The position numbers were made by a program, and so were the translations under genes. Of a stretch of DNA of 10,940 bases, positions 1-6,810 are shown in pieces. The notes beneath the pieces are model-generated. The model ran no database searches. It was not told where the DNA came from and saw only the letters and a program-made list of their open reading frames with translations. How positions within the stretch are numbered: position 1 is the first letter of the stretch; each line of letters begins with the position of its first letter. Source of the stretch: an uncultured Clostridia bacterium (GTDB taxonomy: Bacteria > Bacillota > Clostridia > Christensenellales > UBA1242); assembly GCA_937914725.1 (NCBI GenBank), contig CALDMJ010000129.1, positions 1 through 10,940 on the forward strand, written 5' to 3'.

Positions 1-527
1 GAATTGTTTCGCTACACAAATTTGCGGATAATGCCGTCACGCGCGGCGACGCGGGGTGCGGGCAGTGGGTTTGCGTCGAGTTGCAAAAACCGCTTTATGA
101 TTTATTAAGTAAAAATATTTATATAAATGAACTAGACAATGCGTTTACGGCAATTAATGATGACCTCAAAAATACGTTTGAGCACGTGCCCAAAGCGAGT
201 TTTGACGTCGTTTTGTGCAATCCGCCGTATGAAAAAGCAGACACAGGTTTTAAGAAAACAAGCGAATCTGATATGATTGCGCGTGCAGAAGTTGCGACAA
301 ACTTTGAGGAAATCGCGCGCGTCGCGGGTGGCGCATTGAGGTTCGGCGGCGCGTTCTATTTTCTTGCGAAAAGTGAGAGGCTGTTTGAAATCGCAATCGT
401 GCTAAACAAGTATAATATGCGCGTCAAATCGGTTGAGTTTATCACAAAAAACAACCGCTTCCGCCTCGCGCTTGTTAAAGCGGTTGTCGGCGCAAAGCAC
501 GGCTGCGACTTCTCCGTGCACGCTTGA
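1..527 (+). CDS. trmN6: tRNA1(Val) A37 N6-methyltransferase, 5' end outside window
   Basis: This is the 3' part of a class I SAM-dependent methyltransferase of the TrmN6/YfiC family, which methylates N6 of adenine 37 in a tRNA. The frame is open to the left edge of the window, so the true start and the first SAM-binding glycine motif are missing; a TTG at 81 is only an internal codon. Visible are the end of the Rossmann region (WVCVELQKPLYDLLSKN, the usual 'GVEIQ..L..LA..N' segment carrying the acidic ribose-binding residue), the segment AINDDLKN, and the catalytic NPPY motif at 219-230, preceded by FDVVLC. This is the N6-adenine methyltransferase signature. The C-terminus (GAKHGCDFSVHA) seems somewhat shorter than the family norm. 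The gene ends 50 bp before rsmI on the same strand, an arrangement resembling the yabB-yazA-yabC order in Bacillus but without the GIY-YIG gene between. The family assignment is firm; the exact tRNA substrate is inferred from the family. Confidence 0.85.
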   Translation, partial: IVSLHKFADNAVTRGDAGCGQWVCVELQKPLYDLLSKNIYINELDNAFTAINDDLKNTFEHVPKASFDVVLCNPPYEKADTGFKKTSESDMIARAEVATNFEEIARVAGGALRFGGAFYFLAKSERLFEIAIVLNKYNMRVKSVEFITKNNRFRLALVKAVVGAKHGCDFSVHA

Positions 528-577
528 GGGGCTATGACATCAATAGTTAAATGAATTACATTTTAGAGGATTGAAGA

Positions 578-1393
578 ATGGTAGATTCGAGGGAATATCA
601 ATTTTATTTTGTGGGCACGCCGATTGGAAATTTTGCTGAAATGACCTATCGCGCGGTCGATATACTAAAGTCGGTGGATGAAATTTGGTGCGAGGATACG
701 CGCCATTCGCTGCCACTACTAAAATTTTACGATATAGCAAAGCCGCTACAGAGTTTTCACAAGTTTAGTGATGACGGCAAAGTAGAGTTGTGCTTGCAAA
801 AATTAAGTGAGGGCAAGCGCATTGCGTACATTAGTGACGCGGGTATGCCGTGTATCAGTGACCCCGGCAACAGACTTTCGCAAATGTTGATTGAAAACGG
901 CATCGAATTTACGGTTGTTTCGGGTGCGTGTGCGTGCATAAATGCGCTGCTTTTGAGCGGGCTATCAACTGACAACTTTTACTTTGTCGGTTTTTTGAAA
1001 GACAAAAACAAATTGCGCCTTGAACAACTTGAACGCGTGCGTGATTTAATGACGACGCTTGTTTTTTATAGCAGCGTCCACGACATAAACAGCGACCTTG
1101 CGTTTTTGGCGGAACACTTAGGCGGCGCGCGCAAATGTGCCGTGTGCAAGGAAATTAGCAAAATGCACGAAACGGTTTTGCGCGGCACACTTGCGGATGT
1201 GCGCGTCATTGAGCCGCGCGGGGAATATGTTGTTATTGTCGAGGGTGCGGCGGAAGTGGCGTGCGACCCAGAGGTAGAACTCAAGCGACTGCTTGACAGC
1301 GGAGTCGACGGCAAAGAAGCAGTCAAGCAGGTTGCTAAACTTTGCAACCTACAAAAAAACGTAGTTTATCAACTATACATCAAGCGGGGATAG
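578..1393 (+). CDS. rsmI: 16S rRNA (cytidine1402-2'-O)-methyltransferase RsmI
   Basis: This protein of 271 residues is the full family length. RsmI is a tetrapyrrole-methylase-fold enzyme that 2'-O-methylates C1402 in the decoding centre of 16S rRNA with SAM. Visible motifs are VGTPIGN (12-18), the CEDTRHS segment (38-44), ISDAGMPCISDPG (85-97) and the loop VVSGACA (113-119), followed by the family segment ETVLRGTL. The C-terminal helical domain (LLDSGVDGKEAVKQVAKL..NVVYQL) matches the usual small RsmI tail. The start ATG at 578 has an AGAGGA ribosome site at 565-570 with a 7-base gap. One oddity: the usual PGPSA turn in the third motif reads SGACA here, which might alter SAM-loop geometry but is probably a lineage variant. 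It follows trmN6 by 50 bp and is closed by the terminator at 1478-1516, so the two genes likely form one transcript. Confidence 0.93.
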   Translation: MVDSREYQFYFVGTPIGNFAEMTYRAVDILKSVDEIWCEDTRHSLPLLKFYDIAKPLQSFHKFSDDGKVELCLQKLSEGKRIAYISDAGMPCISDPGNRLSQMLIENGIEFTVVSGACACINALLLSGLSTDNFYFVGFLKDKNKLRLEQLERVRDLMTTLVFYSSVHDINSDLAFLAEHLGGARKCAVCKEISKMHETVLRGTLADVRVIEPRGEYVVIVEGAAEVACDPEVELKRLLDSGVDGKEAVKQVAKLCNLQKNVVYQLYIKRG

Positions 1394-1447
1394 GTGGCAA
1401 ACGCCACAAGTGTGGGTTTGTGCGGCATAGGCGCCGCGGCTGCGGGT
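1394..1447 (+). repeat. Hairpin pair; degenerate copy of the ATAG-loop repeat
   Basis: Directly after the rsmI stop lies GTGGC-AAAC-GCCAC (1394-1407). A second stem follows, GCGGC (1422-1426) with loop ATAGGC and GCCGC (1433-1437), then GGCTGCGGGT. The second hairpin plus the GGCTGC block resembles the ATAG-loop repeats at 5842 and 7630 with a different but still self-complementary stem. The copy is degenerate and the assignment is by eye. Confidence 0.45.
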
Positions 1448-1477
1448 TTGTCGAGTGGCATTACATTATATGAAAGT

Positions 1478-1516
1478 AGGTACATAGTTAATTGACTATG
1501 TACCTTTTGTTTGTTG
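1478..1516 (+). terminator. Intrinsic terminator of the trmN6-rsmI operon
   Basis: A perfect 11-bp stem AGGTACATAGT (1478-1488) / ACTATGTACCT (1495-1505) with a 6-base loop is followed by the T-rich run TTTTGTTTGTT. It lies 85 bp after the rsmI stop and reads on the + strand. Confidence 0.85.
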
Positions 1517-1566
1517 GCGCGGTCAAGGTTGTTGCATACCCATAATGAAGCGGGTTGCCCTTCCGG

Positions 1567-1605
1567 GAGATTGCCACGTTGGTCGAAATGACAATGGGGG
1601 TGGGT
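1567..1605. repeat. GAGATTGCC...AATGACA-type intergenic repeat fragment
   Basis: GAGATTGCC (1567-1575) followed 11 bases later by AATGACA (1587-1593) and a G-run resembles the short intergenic repeat form 'GAGATTGC..AATGACA..GGGG' seen in many unrelated bacterial genomes. The region 6101-6170 (GTCATTTCGGGCG, then GTAGGAATCTCGCGAAC) has a related look. This rests on remembered pattern, not a search. Confidence 0.35.
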
Positions 1606-1695
1606 GGCTTACTACAGGAAAAGGATGCTTTATTATAGTGCTGGCGCGGTAGGCAAGTGGGTATCTTACCATTTTTATAAGGTTTTTCTTTATAT
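1602..1695. repeat. Short GTGGCTTACC-type repeat, two degenerate copies
   Basis: GTGGGTGGCTTACTA (about 1602) and GTGGGTATCTTACCA (about 1658) are each followed by an A/T-rich block ending near CTTTAT. Further members are TGGGTGGCTTACCATAAA at 3041 and TGTGTGGCTTGCCATAAA at 6241. All lie in spacers, and the 1602-1695 pair sits at the 3' side of the BRO gene. No clear terminator for the BRO gene is seen here. Confidence 0.4.
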
Positions 1696-1698
1696 AAA

Positions 1699-2547
1699 TT
1701 ATTTATCTTCGTTATTTTTATTCTTATTTACGTCAATTTCGAGCAAATCTTTGTTGGTTGCATTTAGTGGCGAAATTACTTTTGTCCCAAGCCGCTTTTC
1801 AATATCTTTTCGCGTGTTTCTTGCGACCTGTCCGCCTTGTCTCGCGATGTTTTTACTATTTTCAAAGGTTTCAGGCTTTTGTTGGCGCGAAAGTAGTGTC
1901 GTAGTAACTTCGGCAAGCTGGTTAAGCGTTAACTCAATATTTGTCATATTGTCCCTTAGGTTCTCTTTCTTGAGTCCTTTCAGTTGTTTGTATTCTTGGA
2001 CAGATAGTCCAGCCCACGCTTTTGTCATTTCGTTTGTGAGAATTGCATAGTCTTTTTCATTTTCAATGCCACGATTTTTCCACTCATCGGTGAGTTCTTT
2101 TCGCATTTCAATGGTTTGAAACCTTTGATTTATCCAACCCTCGGTATAGCCTTTTGCGCGATAAAATTCGGCGCCGCGCATAATTGCTTTTTCGGGGTCG
2201 GCAATTTCGTCGAGTCGCTCACTTCCAACTTGTGCAAGCCACATTTTAAATGGTTCTGCTTTTGGCGACGGAATAGATTGAACTAACCTTAAAAGCCACT
2301 TTGTGTTTAACACGTCGGTATTGTAACTTTTCCCATCACTAGAAGGCAATTTCAGTTGCACGAGATTTTCGTGCAACTCACTTCCTTCTTGCTTCAACTT
2401 TCTTTTCAAATCGCTCCAATAATTTCTAGGTGTTTTACTATCACTAAAAATAGCACAAACATCGACGACTGAAAAATACCAGTCCTCCTCTTGCTCGTTC
2501 CACTGTGTTCTAATTTTTTTATCTTCAAAAACTTTAATGTTAGCCAT
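1699..2547 (-). CDS. BRO-N domain protein (phage antirepressor / DinD-like)
   Basis: A 282-residue protein with an N-terminal BRO-N domain (about residues 5-110): the pattern W.....DWYFSVVDVCAIF, then NYWSDLKRKL..EGSEL and the tail segment KWLLRLVQSIPSPKAEPFKMWLAQVG. This is the hallmark of the baculovirus-BRO/phage-antirepressor family. Residues about 110-282 are helical and basic and carry GGQVARNTRKDIEKRLGTKVIS, a C-terminal segment shared with DinD-like antirepressors. Family members bind DNA or repressors and are often phage-borne or SOS-controlled; the precise role here is unknown. The ATG at 2547 has a good AGGAG site (2554-2558) and an extended -10 promoter just upstream, so the gene has its own promoter. 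No integrase, repressor or other phage gene is next to it, so it is a solitary accessory gene facing against its neighbours. Confidence 0.85.
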   Translation of the reverse strand: MANIKVFEDKKIRTQWNEQEEDWYFSVVDVCAIFSDSKTPRNYWSDLKRKLKQEGSELHENLVQLKLPSSDGKSYNTDVLNTKWLLRLVQSIPSPKAEPFKMWLAQVGSERLDEIADPEKAIMRGAEFYRAKGYTEGWINQRFQTIEMRKELTDEWKNRGIENEKDYAILTNEMTKAWAGLSVQEYKQLKGLKKENLRDNMTNIELTLNQLAEVTTTLLSRQQKPETFENSKNIARQGGQVARNTRKDIEKRLGTKVISPLNATNKDLLEIDVNKNKNNEDK

Positions 2548-2566
2548 ATTTTTCTCCTATAGGCAA

Positions 2567-2575
2567 ATTATATCA
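2567..2575 (-). promoter_or_regulatory. Extended -10 promoter of the BRO gene
   Basis: On the - strand the sequence reads TGATATAAT, a perfect TGn-TATAAT extended -10, 20 bp before the BRO start codon. No good -35 is seen at the right distance, which is typical of extended -10 promoters. Confidence 0.65.
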
Positions 2576-2660
2576 TAAAGGAAAACATTTTGTATTAAAA
2601 AACATCAATTTGCTAATAAAGAATGACGAATTGACTGCAGGTTTGGCGGGGTTGCTAGTA

Positions 2661-2839
2661 TTAATAAGATAAAACAACATTGCCAAAGTAAGTGTTAGTA
2701 CTGACTATAATGTTATTTAGAGCGAAAATCAAACCCGCGCAATAGGGTTTTTAGAGCGTAGGAATCTCGCGAACCGCGTGCTACGCGTGCGGTATCGCGC
2801 CCTCAGGCTCGCACAGCGGTAGCAATATAAAGGAATATC
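2661..2839 (+). repeat. Copy A of a ~180-bp interspersed repeat
   Basis: This stretch aligns by eye with 6056-6236 over its whole length. The landmarks come in the same order: ATAAAACAAC, GTGTTAGTAC, GTAGGAATCTCGCGAAC (2758-2774 and 6153-6169, 17 of 17), CGCGTGCGGTATCGCG (2784-2799 and 6179-6194, 16 of 16), CCTCAGG, and a tail TATAAAGGAATATC (2826-2839). No protein is encoded. It fills part of the long gene-free spacer 2548-3422 and may be a decayed non-autonomous element; no clear terminal inverted repeats were found. Confidence 0.65.
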
Positions 2840-2840
2840 T

Positions 2841-2880
2841 TTTGTAGGGAAAGTACTTGTAGCAGTGGCCTATGCCACTG
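2841..2880 (-). repeat. ATAG-loop hairpin repeat, minus orientation
   Basis: TTTGTAGGGAAAGTACTTG, then a perfect 7-bp hairpin CAGTGGC-CTAT-GCCACTG (2863-2880). The loop CTAT is the complement of the ATAG loop in the plus-oriented copies. The stem sequence is quite different from the GGGG/CCCC stem elsewhere, yet remains fully paired. It abuts the end of the 180-bp repeat. Confidence 0.7.
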
Positions 2881-2900
2881 GAAAAAGGTGTAAAAAGGAC

Positions 2901-2929
2901 TTGATTTTGGCTGGAAAAAGGTGTATATT
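2901..2929 (+). promoter_or_regulatory. Sigma-A type promoter upstream of a tiny ORF
   Basis: TTGATT (2901-2906), 17-bp spacer, TATATT (2924-2929). A direct 13-bp repeat GGAAAAAGGTGTA occurs at 2880-2892 and 2913-2925 (period 33), the second overlapping the promoter spacer. A further TATAAT lies at 2946-2951. Confidence 0.5.
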
Positions 2930-2973
2930 ATGAAAAATAAAAGTATATAATACACTCAAGAGAGGTGATAAAA

Positions 2974-3057
2974 ATGAAGAAAAATGGCGAAAATACTGTA
3001 TTTCTTAAAAGAAAGGTCGACATTGGCTACAGGTTTTGGTTGGGTGGCTTACCATAA
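2974..3057 (+). CDS. Possible 27-residue peptide
   Basis: A very short frame starts at ATG 2974 after AGAGGTGAT, a plausible ribosome site with a 5-base gap, and downstream of a promoter. Its product is lysine-rich at the start and ends GYRFWLGGLP. The last third coincides with the GTGGCTTACC-type repeat, so the frame may be accidental. A terminator follows at 3102-3132, giving a promoter-ORF-terminator unit of about 200 bp. No family is recognised. It could instead be a small non-coding transcript. Confidence 0.25.
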   Translation: MKKNGENTVFLKRKVDIGYRFWLGGLP

Positions 3058-3101
3058 AAAAAGTAATTCTTTATAAATTAGTGCAAAATAAATTTTATAT
3101 G

Positions 3102-3132
3102 AAAACGCATAGCATAATTGTTATGCGTTTTT
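3102..3132 (+). terminator. Intrinsic terminator
   Basis: AAAACGCATA (3102-3111), a 10-base loop, TATGCGTTTT (3122-3131) and a final T: a perfect 10-bp stem with an A tract before and a T tract after, so it could work in both directions. It separates the tiny unit at 2901-3057 from the valS promoter. Confidence 0.65.
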
Positions 3133-3143
3133 GTGGCAAACGC

Positions 3144-3172
3144 TTGATTTATTGGCTATAAAAGTATATAAT
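3144..3172 (+). promoter_or_regulatory. Promoter of valS
   Basis: TTGATT (3144-3149), a 17-bp spacer and a perfect TATAAT (3167-3172). The predicted start is near 3179, giving a leader of about 244 bases before valS. Confidence 0.65.
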
Positions 3173-3178
3173 ATACTG

Positions 3179-3422
3179 GAAAAGATTGTTGGCGCAGTTA
3201 TGCGCTCATATTTTTTGCGGGTAACTACATTTTATATTTTTTTTGTGTGACAAACTGTGTTACTGTGTGCAAAACTACGTTGTGGTAGATAAAACTATTT
3301 GTGGCGTAGTTTGGACGGGGTTGTTTCGTAGGAGTGTTGTTGCTACAAAATGACTGACAATCTATTTATATTCATTGCTCGCGGCGGGGCGGGCGCAAAA
3401 CAACAAAGTGAGGATTTTTATA
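3179..3422 (+). promoter_or_regulatory. valS 5' leader with hairpins, no T-box seen
   Basis: The leader contains GCGCA-GTTA-TGCGC (3193-3206) followed by a T run (3211-3216). It also has an 8-bp stem AAACTACG (3272-3279) / CGTAGTTT (3305-3312) enclosing a T/G-rich loop. I looked for the T-box sequence (AGGGTGGNACCGCG) that often precedes Firmicutes valS and do not find it. Whether the leader regulates valS is unknown. Confidence 0.35.
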
Positions 3423-5888
3423 ATGTTGGATAAAAAGTATAATTTTACCGAAAAAGAGGCTAAGTGGCAAAATTATTGGTTTGAAAATGATGTTTACAAG
3501 TTTGAAAAGAGTGGTCCGAAAAAGATTTTTTCGATTGACACGCCGCCGCCAACTTGCAACGGCAAGATTCATATGGGGCATTTGTCGAGTTATATGCACA
3601 TTGAGACCATTGCGCGCCACCATAGGATGCTGGGCGAGAACGTGTATTTTCCGTTCGGGTTTGACGACAACGGTTTGCCGACTGAGCGATATGTTGAAAA
3701 GGTTATCAAGAAAAAGGCATATCAATTGCCGCGCGCGACTTTTATTGACCTTTGTATGAAAGAGACGCAAAAACTTGAGGAAGAGTTTTTTGACTTATAC
3801 AAAAAGGCGGGCTTTAGTTGCAATTTGAAGCGTCATTATTCAAGCATTTCGCCGAGAACACAACAAATTTCTCAGCAGTCGTTTATTGATTTATATAATA
3901 AAGGATACATATATCGTCAAGAGGCGCCGACGCTTTGGTGCACTGAGTGCCAGACGGCGTGCGCGCAGAGCGAACTTGAGGACAAAGAAATTGAGAGCAC
4001 TTTCAATTACCTAAAGTTTTACATTGAGGGAGCGGATGAGTTTGTAACAGTTGCGACGACGCGCCCTGAAATGCTTTGCGGCGTTGTGTGTGTGTTCATC
4101 AACCCTAATGATGAGAAAAATCAACACCTGCTAAATAAAAAACTCGTTGTTCCGTACTTTGGCTACACGGTGCCTGTTTTGGCTGACGATATGGTCGATA
4201 TGGAAAAGGGTTCGGGCGTGGTTATGTGCTGCACGTTTGGCGACACGGTCGACAAAGAGTGGCAGAGAAAGCACAATTTGGAGATTAAAAAGTGCTTTAC
4301 GGACGACGGCAGGATGACGGCGCTTGCGGGCGAGTTCGAGGGGCTCAAAATCGTTGAGGCACGCGCGGCGGTAATCGAGAAACTGAAGGAAAACGACTTG
4401 CTTATCAAGCAAGATAGCATTGTGCACGCCGTTTCGACGCACGATAGATGCGGAACGCCTGTTGAAATCGCGGTCAAGAAGCAGTGGTTCATTGACGTTT
4501 TGAGCCATAAGCAAGAACTTTACGGCGCGGGACTCAAGGCGAACTGGCATCCACAATTTATGCGTGCGCGCTATCTCAACTGGGTTGAGAATTTGGCGTG
4601 GAACTGGTGCATTTCGCGCCAGCGCTACTTTGGAGTTCCTTTCCCAGTTTGGTACTGCAAGAACTGTGGCAAAACCGTTTTGGCGGACGTTGCGGACTTG
4701 CCCGTTGACCCACTAAAGCACCAGCCAAACAAGCCTTGCGAGTGCGGATGCTGCGAGTTTGAGCCTGAAACGGATGTTATGGACACGTGGGCGACGAGCA
4801 GTTTGACACCGCAAATTTGCACCGACCTTGAGACGGGCAAAGGGCTTAGTGATGAAATGGTTCCTATGTCGCTGCGCCCGAACGCGCACGACAACATTCG
4901 TGTGTGGGATTTCTATACGATTGTCAAGAGCCTATACCACTTCAACAAACTGCCGTGGACTGACTTGATGATTTCGGGGTACGTCACGAGCGAGGACGGG
5001 TCGAAGTTGTCGAAATCTAAGGGCAATAGCAAGGACACGCCGCAGGAGATTATCAAAAATAATTCCGCCGACGTCACGCGCTATTGGGCAAACAGCCTTT
5101 CGCTTGGCAAGGATACAGCGTTTTCGTACGTCGAGTTTGATAACGGCAAAAAACTTGTCAACAAGATTTGGAACGTCAGCAAGTTTGTTTTGTCGTTCCT
5201 TGAGGGGTACACGCCAAAATCGGTGCAACTTGAGATCATTGATGCTTGGATTTTGGAAAGATACAAAGATTTGTATAAAAAATTCATCAAGAATTTGAAC
5301 AATTATGAAATTCCGCTTGCGATGAACGAACTTGAAAAGTTCTTCTGGAATTTCTGCGACAACTATGTTGAGATTGTAAAGCGTCGTTTGTATAATCCTG
5401 ACATTTACGGGCAAGAAAAGTGCGATTCGGCGAAATACGCTTGCTACAATGTGCTTTTGGGGATGCTCAAGATGTTTGCGCCTGTGCTGCCGCACATAAC
5501 TGAGGAAATCTATATGGATTACTTTGCGGGCATTGAGGGGCAAAAGTCGATTCACGTGTCGGGGTATCTTGATTTGGGCGGCGATGTGGATACGCAACTT
5601 ATTGAGAACGGGGATGCGATTTGCGACATTGTTTCGCTTGTGCGTCAATACAAGTCGACGAACAAGGTTTCGCTGAAGGCTGAGATTGAGGACATTACGA
5701 TTACGTCGGGCATCAATGACTTTTTGAGGTCGGCTGAGGCGGACATAAAGGGCGTGTGCGGCGTTCGCGCCGTCAACTACATTGACGGCGACTCTCTCAA
5801 CCTTTCCATCGGCTCCATTGTCCCAGACGCCACTGGTGCAGGCGGGGATAGCCCCGCTGCTGCAGGTACTGTCCCTACGGATAAGTAA
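3423..5888 (+). CDS. valS: Valyl-tRNA synthetase, archaeal-like class
   Basis: A class I aminoacyl-tRNA synthetase of 821 residues that charges tRNA-Val. The Rossmann fold starts with the segment PPPTCNGKIHMGH; the HIGH motif is HMGH at 50-53 and the KMSKS motif is KLSKS at 528-532. The FPFGFDDNGLPTER segment (76-89) is the ValRS form. CP1 editing-domain residues include ATTRPEM (211-217) and the later THDRCGTPVE segment. Zinc-type CxxC pairs occur at WCTEC (172-176) and WYCKNCG (410-416), with a further cysteine cluster near 439-444. The anticodon-binding helical domain follows. The form with FGFDDNGLPTER and no long C-terminal coiled-coil arm resembles the archaeal/alpha-proteobacterial class rather than the usual Bacillus class. 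The ATG at 3423 is preferred because AGGA at 3411-3414 lies 8 bases before it; an upstream TTG at 3375 has no such support. The last residues GGDSPAAAGTVPTDK come from an ATAG-loop repeat and are unlikely to belong to the catalytic enzyme. Confidence 0.95.
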   Translation: MLDKKYNFTEKEAKWQNYWFENDVYKFEKSGPKKIFSIDTPPPTCNGKIHMGHLSSYMHIETIARHHRMLGENVYFPFGFDDNGLPTERYVEKVIKKKAYQLPRATFIDLCMKETQKLEEEFFDLYKKAGFSCNLKRHYSSISPRTQQISQQSFIDLYNKGYIYRQEAPTLWCTECQTACAQSELEDKEIESTFNYLKFYIEGADEFVTVATTRPEMLCGVVCVFINPNDEKNQHLLNKKLVVPYFGYTVPVLADDMVDMEKGSGVVMCCTFGDTVDKEWQRKHNLEIKKCFTDDGRMTALAGEFEGLKIVEARAAVIEKLKENDLLIKQDSIVHAVSTHDRCGTPVEIAVKKQWFIDVLSHKQELYGAGLKANWHPQFMRARYLNWVENLAWNWCISRQRYFGVPFPVWYCKNCGKTVLADVADLPVDPLKHQPNKPCECGCCEFEPETDVMDTWATSSLTPQICTDLETGKGLSDEMVPMSLRPNAHDNIRVWDFYTIVKSLYHFNKLPWTDLMISGYVTSEDGSKLSKSKGNSKDTPQEIIKNNSADVTRYWANSLSLGKDTAFSYVEFDNGKKLVNKIWNVSKFVLSFLEGYTPKSVQLEIIDAWILERYKDLYKKFIKNLNNYEIPLAMNELEKFFWNFCDNYVEIVKRRLYNPDIYGQEKCDSAKYACYNVLLGMLKMFAPVLPHITEEIYMDYFAGIEGQKSIHVSGYLDLGGDVDTQLIENGDAICDIVSLVRQYKSTNKVSLKAEIEDITITSGINDFLRSAEADIKGVCGVRAVNYIDGDSLNLSIGSIVPDATGAGGDSPAAAGTVPTDK

Positions 5889-5980
5889 CTTGCGCGGACG
5901 GCGAACGAGTGTGCTTTCTATGGTATTTAATTCTCGTTGATGGGGATAGCCCGCGGTTACAGGTACTGTCAGTACGACGA
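5842..5980 (+). repeat. Two tandem ATAG-loop repeats, the first inside the valS 3' end
   Basis: Copy one begins with the perfect 6-bp stem GCGGGG-ATAG-CCCCGC (5842-5857), then TGCTGCAGGTACTGTCCCTA and AACTTGCGCGGACGGCGAA, and runs to TTCTCG near 5937. Copy two starts at 5941 (GGGGATAGCCC, then TACAGGTACTGTCAG), giving a period of about 97 bp. The reverse complement of the 7938-8111 repeats has the same block order, including GACGGC, CTTTCTAT and ATTCTCG. Copy one overlaps the last 15 codons of valS and supplies its TAA. No other terminator is seen behind valS. Confidence 0.8.
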
Positions 5981-6055
5981 ATTGACCTTATTGTGTGGTA
6001 AGGTATTGATGGTTCGCGCGGATGCAATAACGTGCGGCTACAGGATTGGCGCGTT

Positions 6056-6236
6056 ACTAATAATAAATAAAACAACTTTACCGAGCGAGTGTTAGTACGG
6101 GCTTGATTGTCATTTCGGGCGAAAAATTAAACTCGCGTAGTAGAGATGAGGTGTAGGAATCTCGCGAACTGTGTGTCTCGCGTGCGGTATCGCGTCCTCA
6201 GGATTGCACGGCGTCAGCACTATAAAGAAGTATATC
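6056..6236 (+). repeat. Copy B of the ~180-bp interspersed repeat
   Basis: It matches 2661-2839 in the same orientation, with scattered substitutions and small indels. It includes GTCATTTCGGGCG where copy A has a more degraded form. Together with the neighbouring elements it fills the gene-free spacer 5889-6347. Confidence 0.65.
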
Positions 6237-6286
6237 TAATTGTGTGGCTTGCCATAAAATAAGGTTATTATTGATTGATTGCGTGG

Positions 6287-6344
6287 GTGCGATAGCACAC
6301 GGCTGCAGGTACTATTTTCGCGTCAGCAAATATAAAGGAATATC
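6287..6344 (+). repeat. ATAG-type hairpin joined to the tail of the 180-bp repeat
   Basis: GTGC-GATA-GCAC (6287-6298), then ACGGCTGCAGGTACT, a partial ATAG-loop repeat. It leads into CAGCAAATATAAAGGAATATC, whose last 14 bases (6331-6344) are identical to the tail of copy A (2826-2839). The AAAGGA inside this tail is at the right distance (8 bases) to be the ribosome site of the gene starting at 6348. Confidence 0.6.
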
Positions 6345-6347
6345 ATT

Positions 6348-6704
6348 ATGAAAGAAAAGAAGCCGAAAATAAAGAATGCAAGGCTGAGGGGGCTTGTTAT
6401 AATGATTGTGTCCGCGTGCCTTGCGGTGGCAGATGTGGTTGTGTCCGCCGTGATTAATGCGAATAGTCATATAAACGCGTTGCGCGCGGGCGAGGTTTTA
6501 GGAATACTATTTTTTGCGCTGATTGCACTGGTTTTGTGGTTTGTCAATGGACTTTTGTTGTTCATTCGTGGCGAAAAGAAAAATCCCGACACACAAAACG
6601 CGCTTGAGGCAATGAAGCAAAATGAGCAGGACGAAAGCCACAACCCGTCCACCGACTCTACAAGCGCGGACAAAAACACGCGGAATAACGAGAGCAAAGA
6701 TTAA
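6348..6704 (+). CDS. Small two-helix membrane protein, unknown function
   Basis: This protein of 118 residues has a lysine-rich start (KEKKPKIKNARLR), two hydrophobic helices at about 15-36 and 49-73, and a long hydrophilic acidic tail (74-118) rich in N, S, T, D and E. The positive-inside rule puts both N- and C-termini in the cytoplasm, joined by a short outside loop. I recognise no family. The ATG at 6348 is supported by AAAGGA 8 bases upstream, which belongs to a repeat tail rather than to unique sequence. No promoter was identified with confidence; the gene follows valS by 459 bp of repeats. It is flanked by repeats and structured spacers, and a TTGATT-type promoter begins 2 bp after its stop. 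Confidence 0.65.
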   Translation: MKEKKPKIKNARLRGLVIMIVSACLAVADVVVSAVINANSHINALRAGEVLGILFFALIALVLWFVNGLLLFIRGEKKNPDTQNALEAMKQNEQDESHNPSTDSTSADKNTRNNESKD

Positions 6705-6705
6705 C

Positions 6706-6733
6706 TTGATTATATTGCAACTCTCACTATACA
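6706..6733 (+). promoter_or_regulatory. Candidate promoter right after the membrane protein gene
   Basis: TTGATT (6706-6711), 16-bp spacer, TATACA (6728-6733). A transcript would start near 6740 and meet the terminator at 6811-6855, giving an RNA of about 115 bases with no reading frame. It would contain small hairpins GCAC-TTTT-GTGC (6771-6782) and CGTAC-AAGA-GTACG (6791-6804). Confidence 0.35.
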
Positions 6734-6810
6734 AATATAATTATAAAACAAATATTCATAATAAATTCACGCACTTTTGTGCTCTTTGAGCGTACAAGAG
6801 TACGTATAAC

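Noticed and set aside
1604..2050. 148-codon frame on the + strand opposite the BRO gene
   Set aside because: Its sequence is the antisense of a clear BRO-family protein, lacks a ribosome site and has no domain look.
3179..3422. T-box leader of valS
   Set aside because: No AGGGTGGNACCGCG core or matching antiterminator was found.
3375..3422. Extended valS start at TTG 3375
   Set aside because: No ribosome site before it, whereas ATG 3423 has AGGA at the right distance and gives the normal N-terminus.
4932..5648. 238-codon frame on the - strand within valS
   Set aside because: It is antisense to the conserved ValRS body and is explained by the codon bias of that gene.
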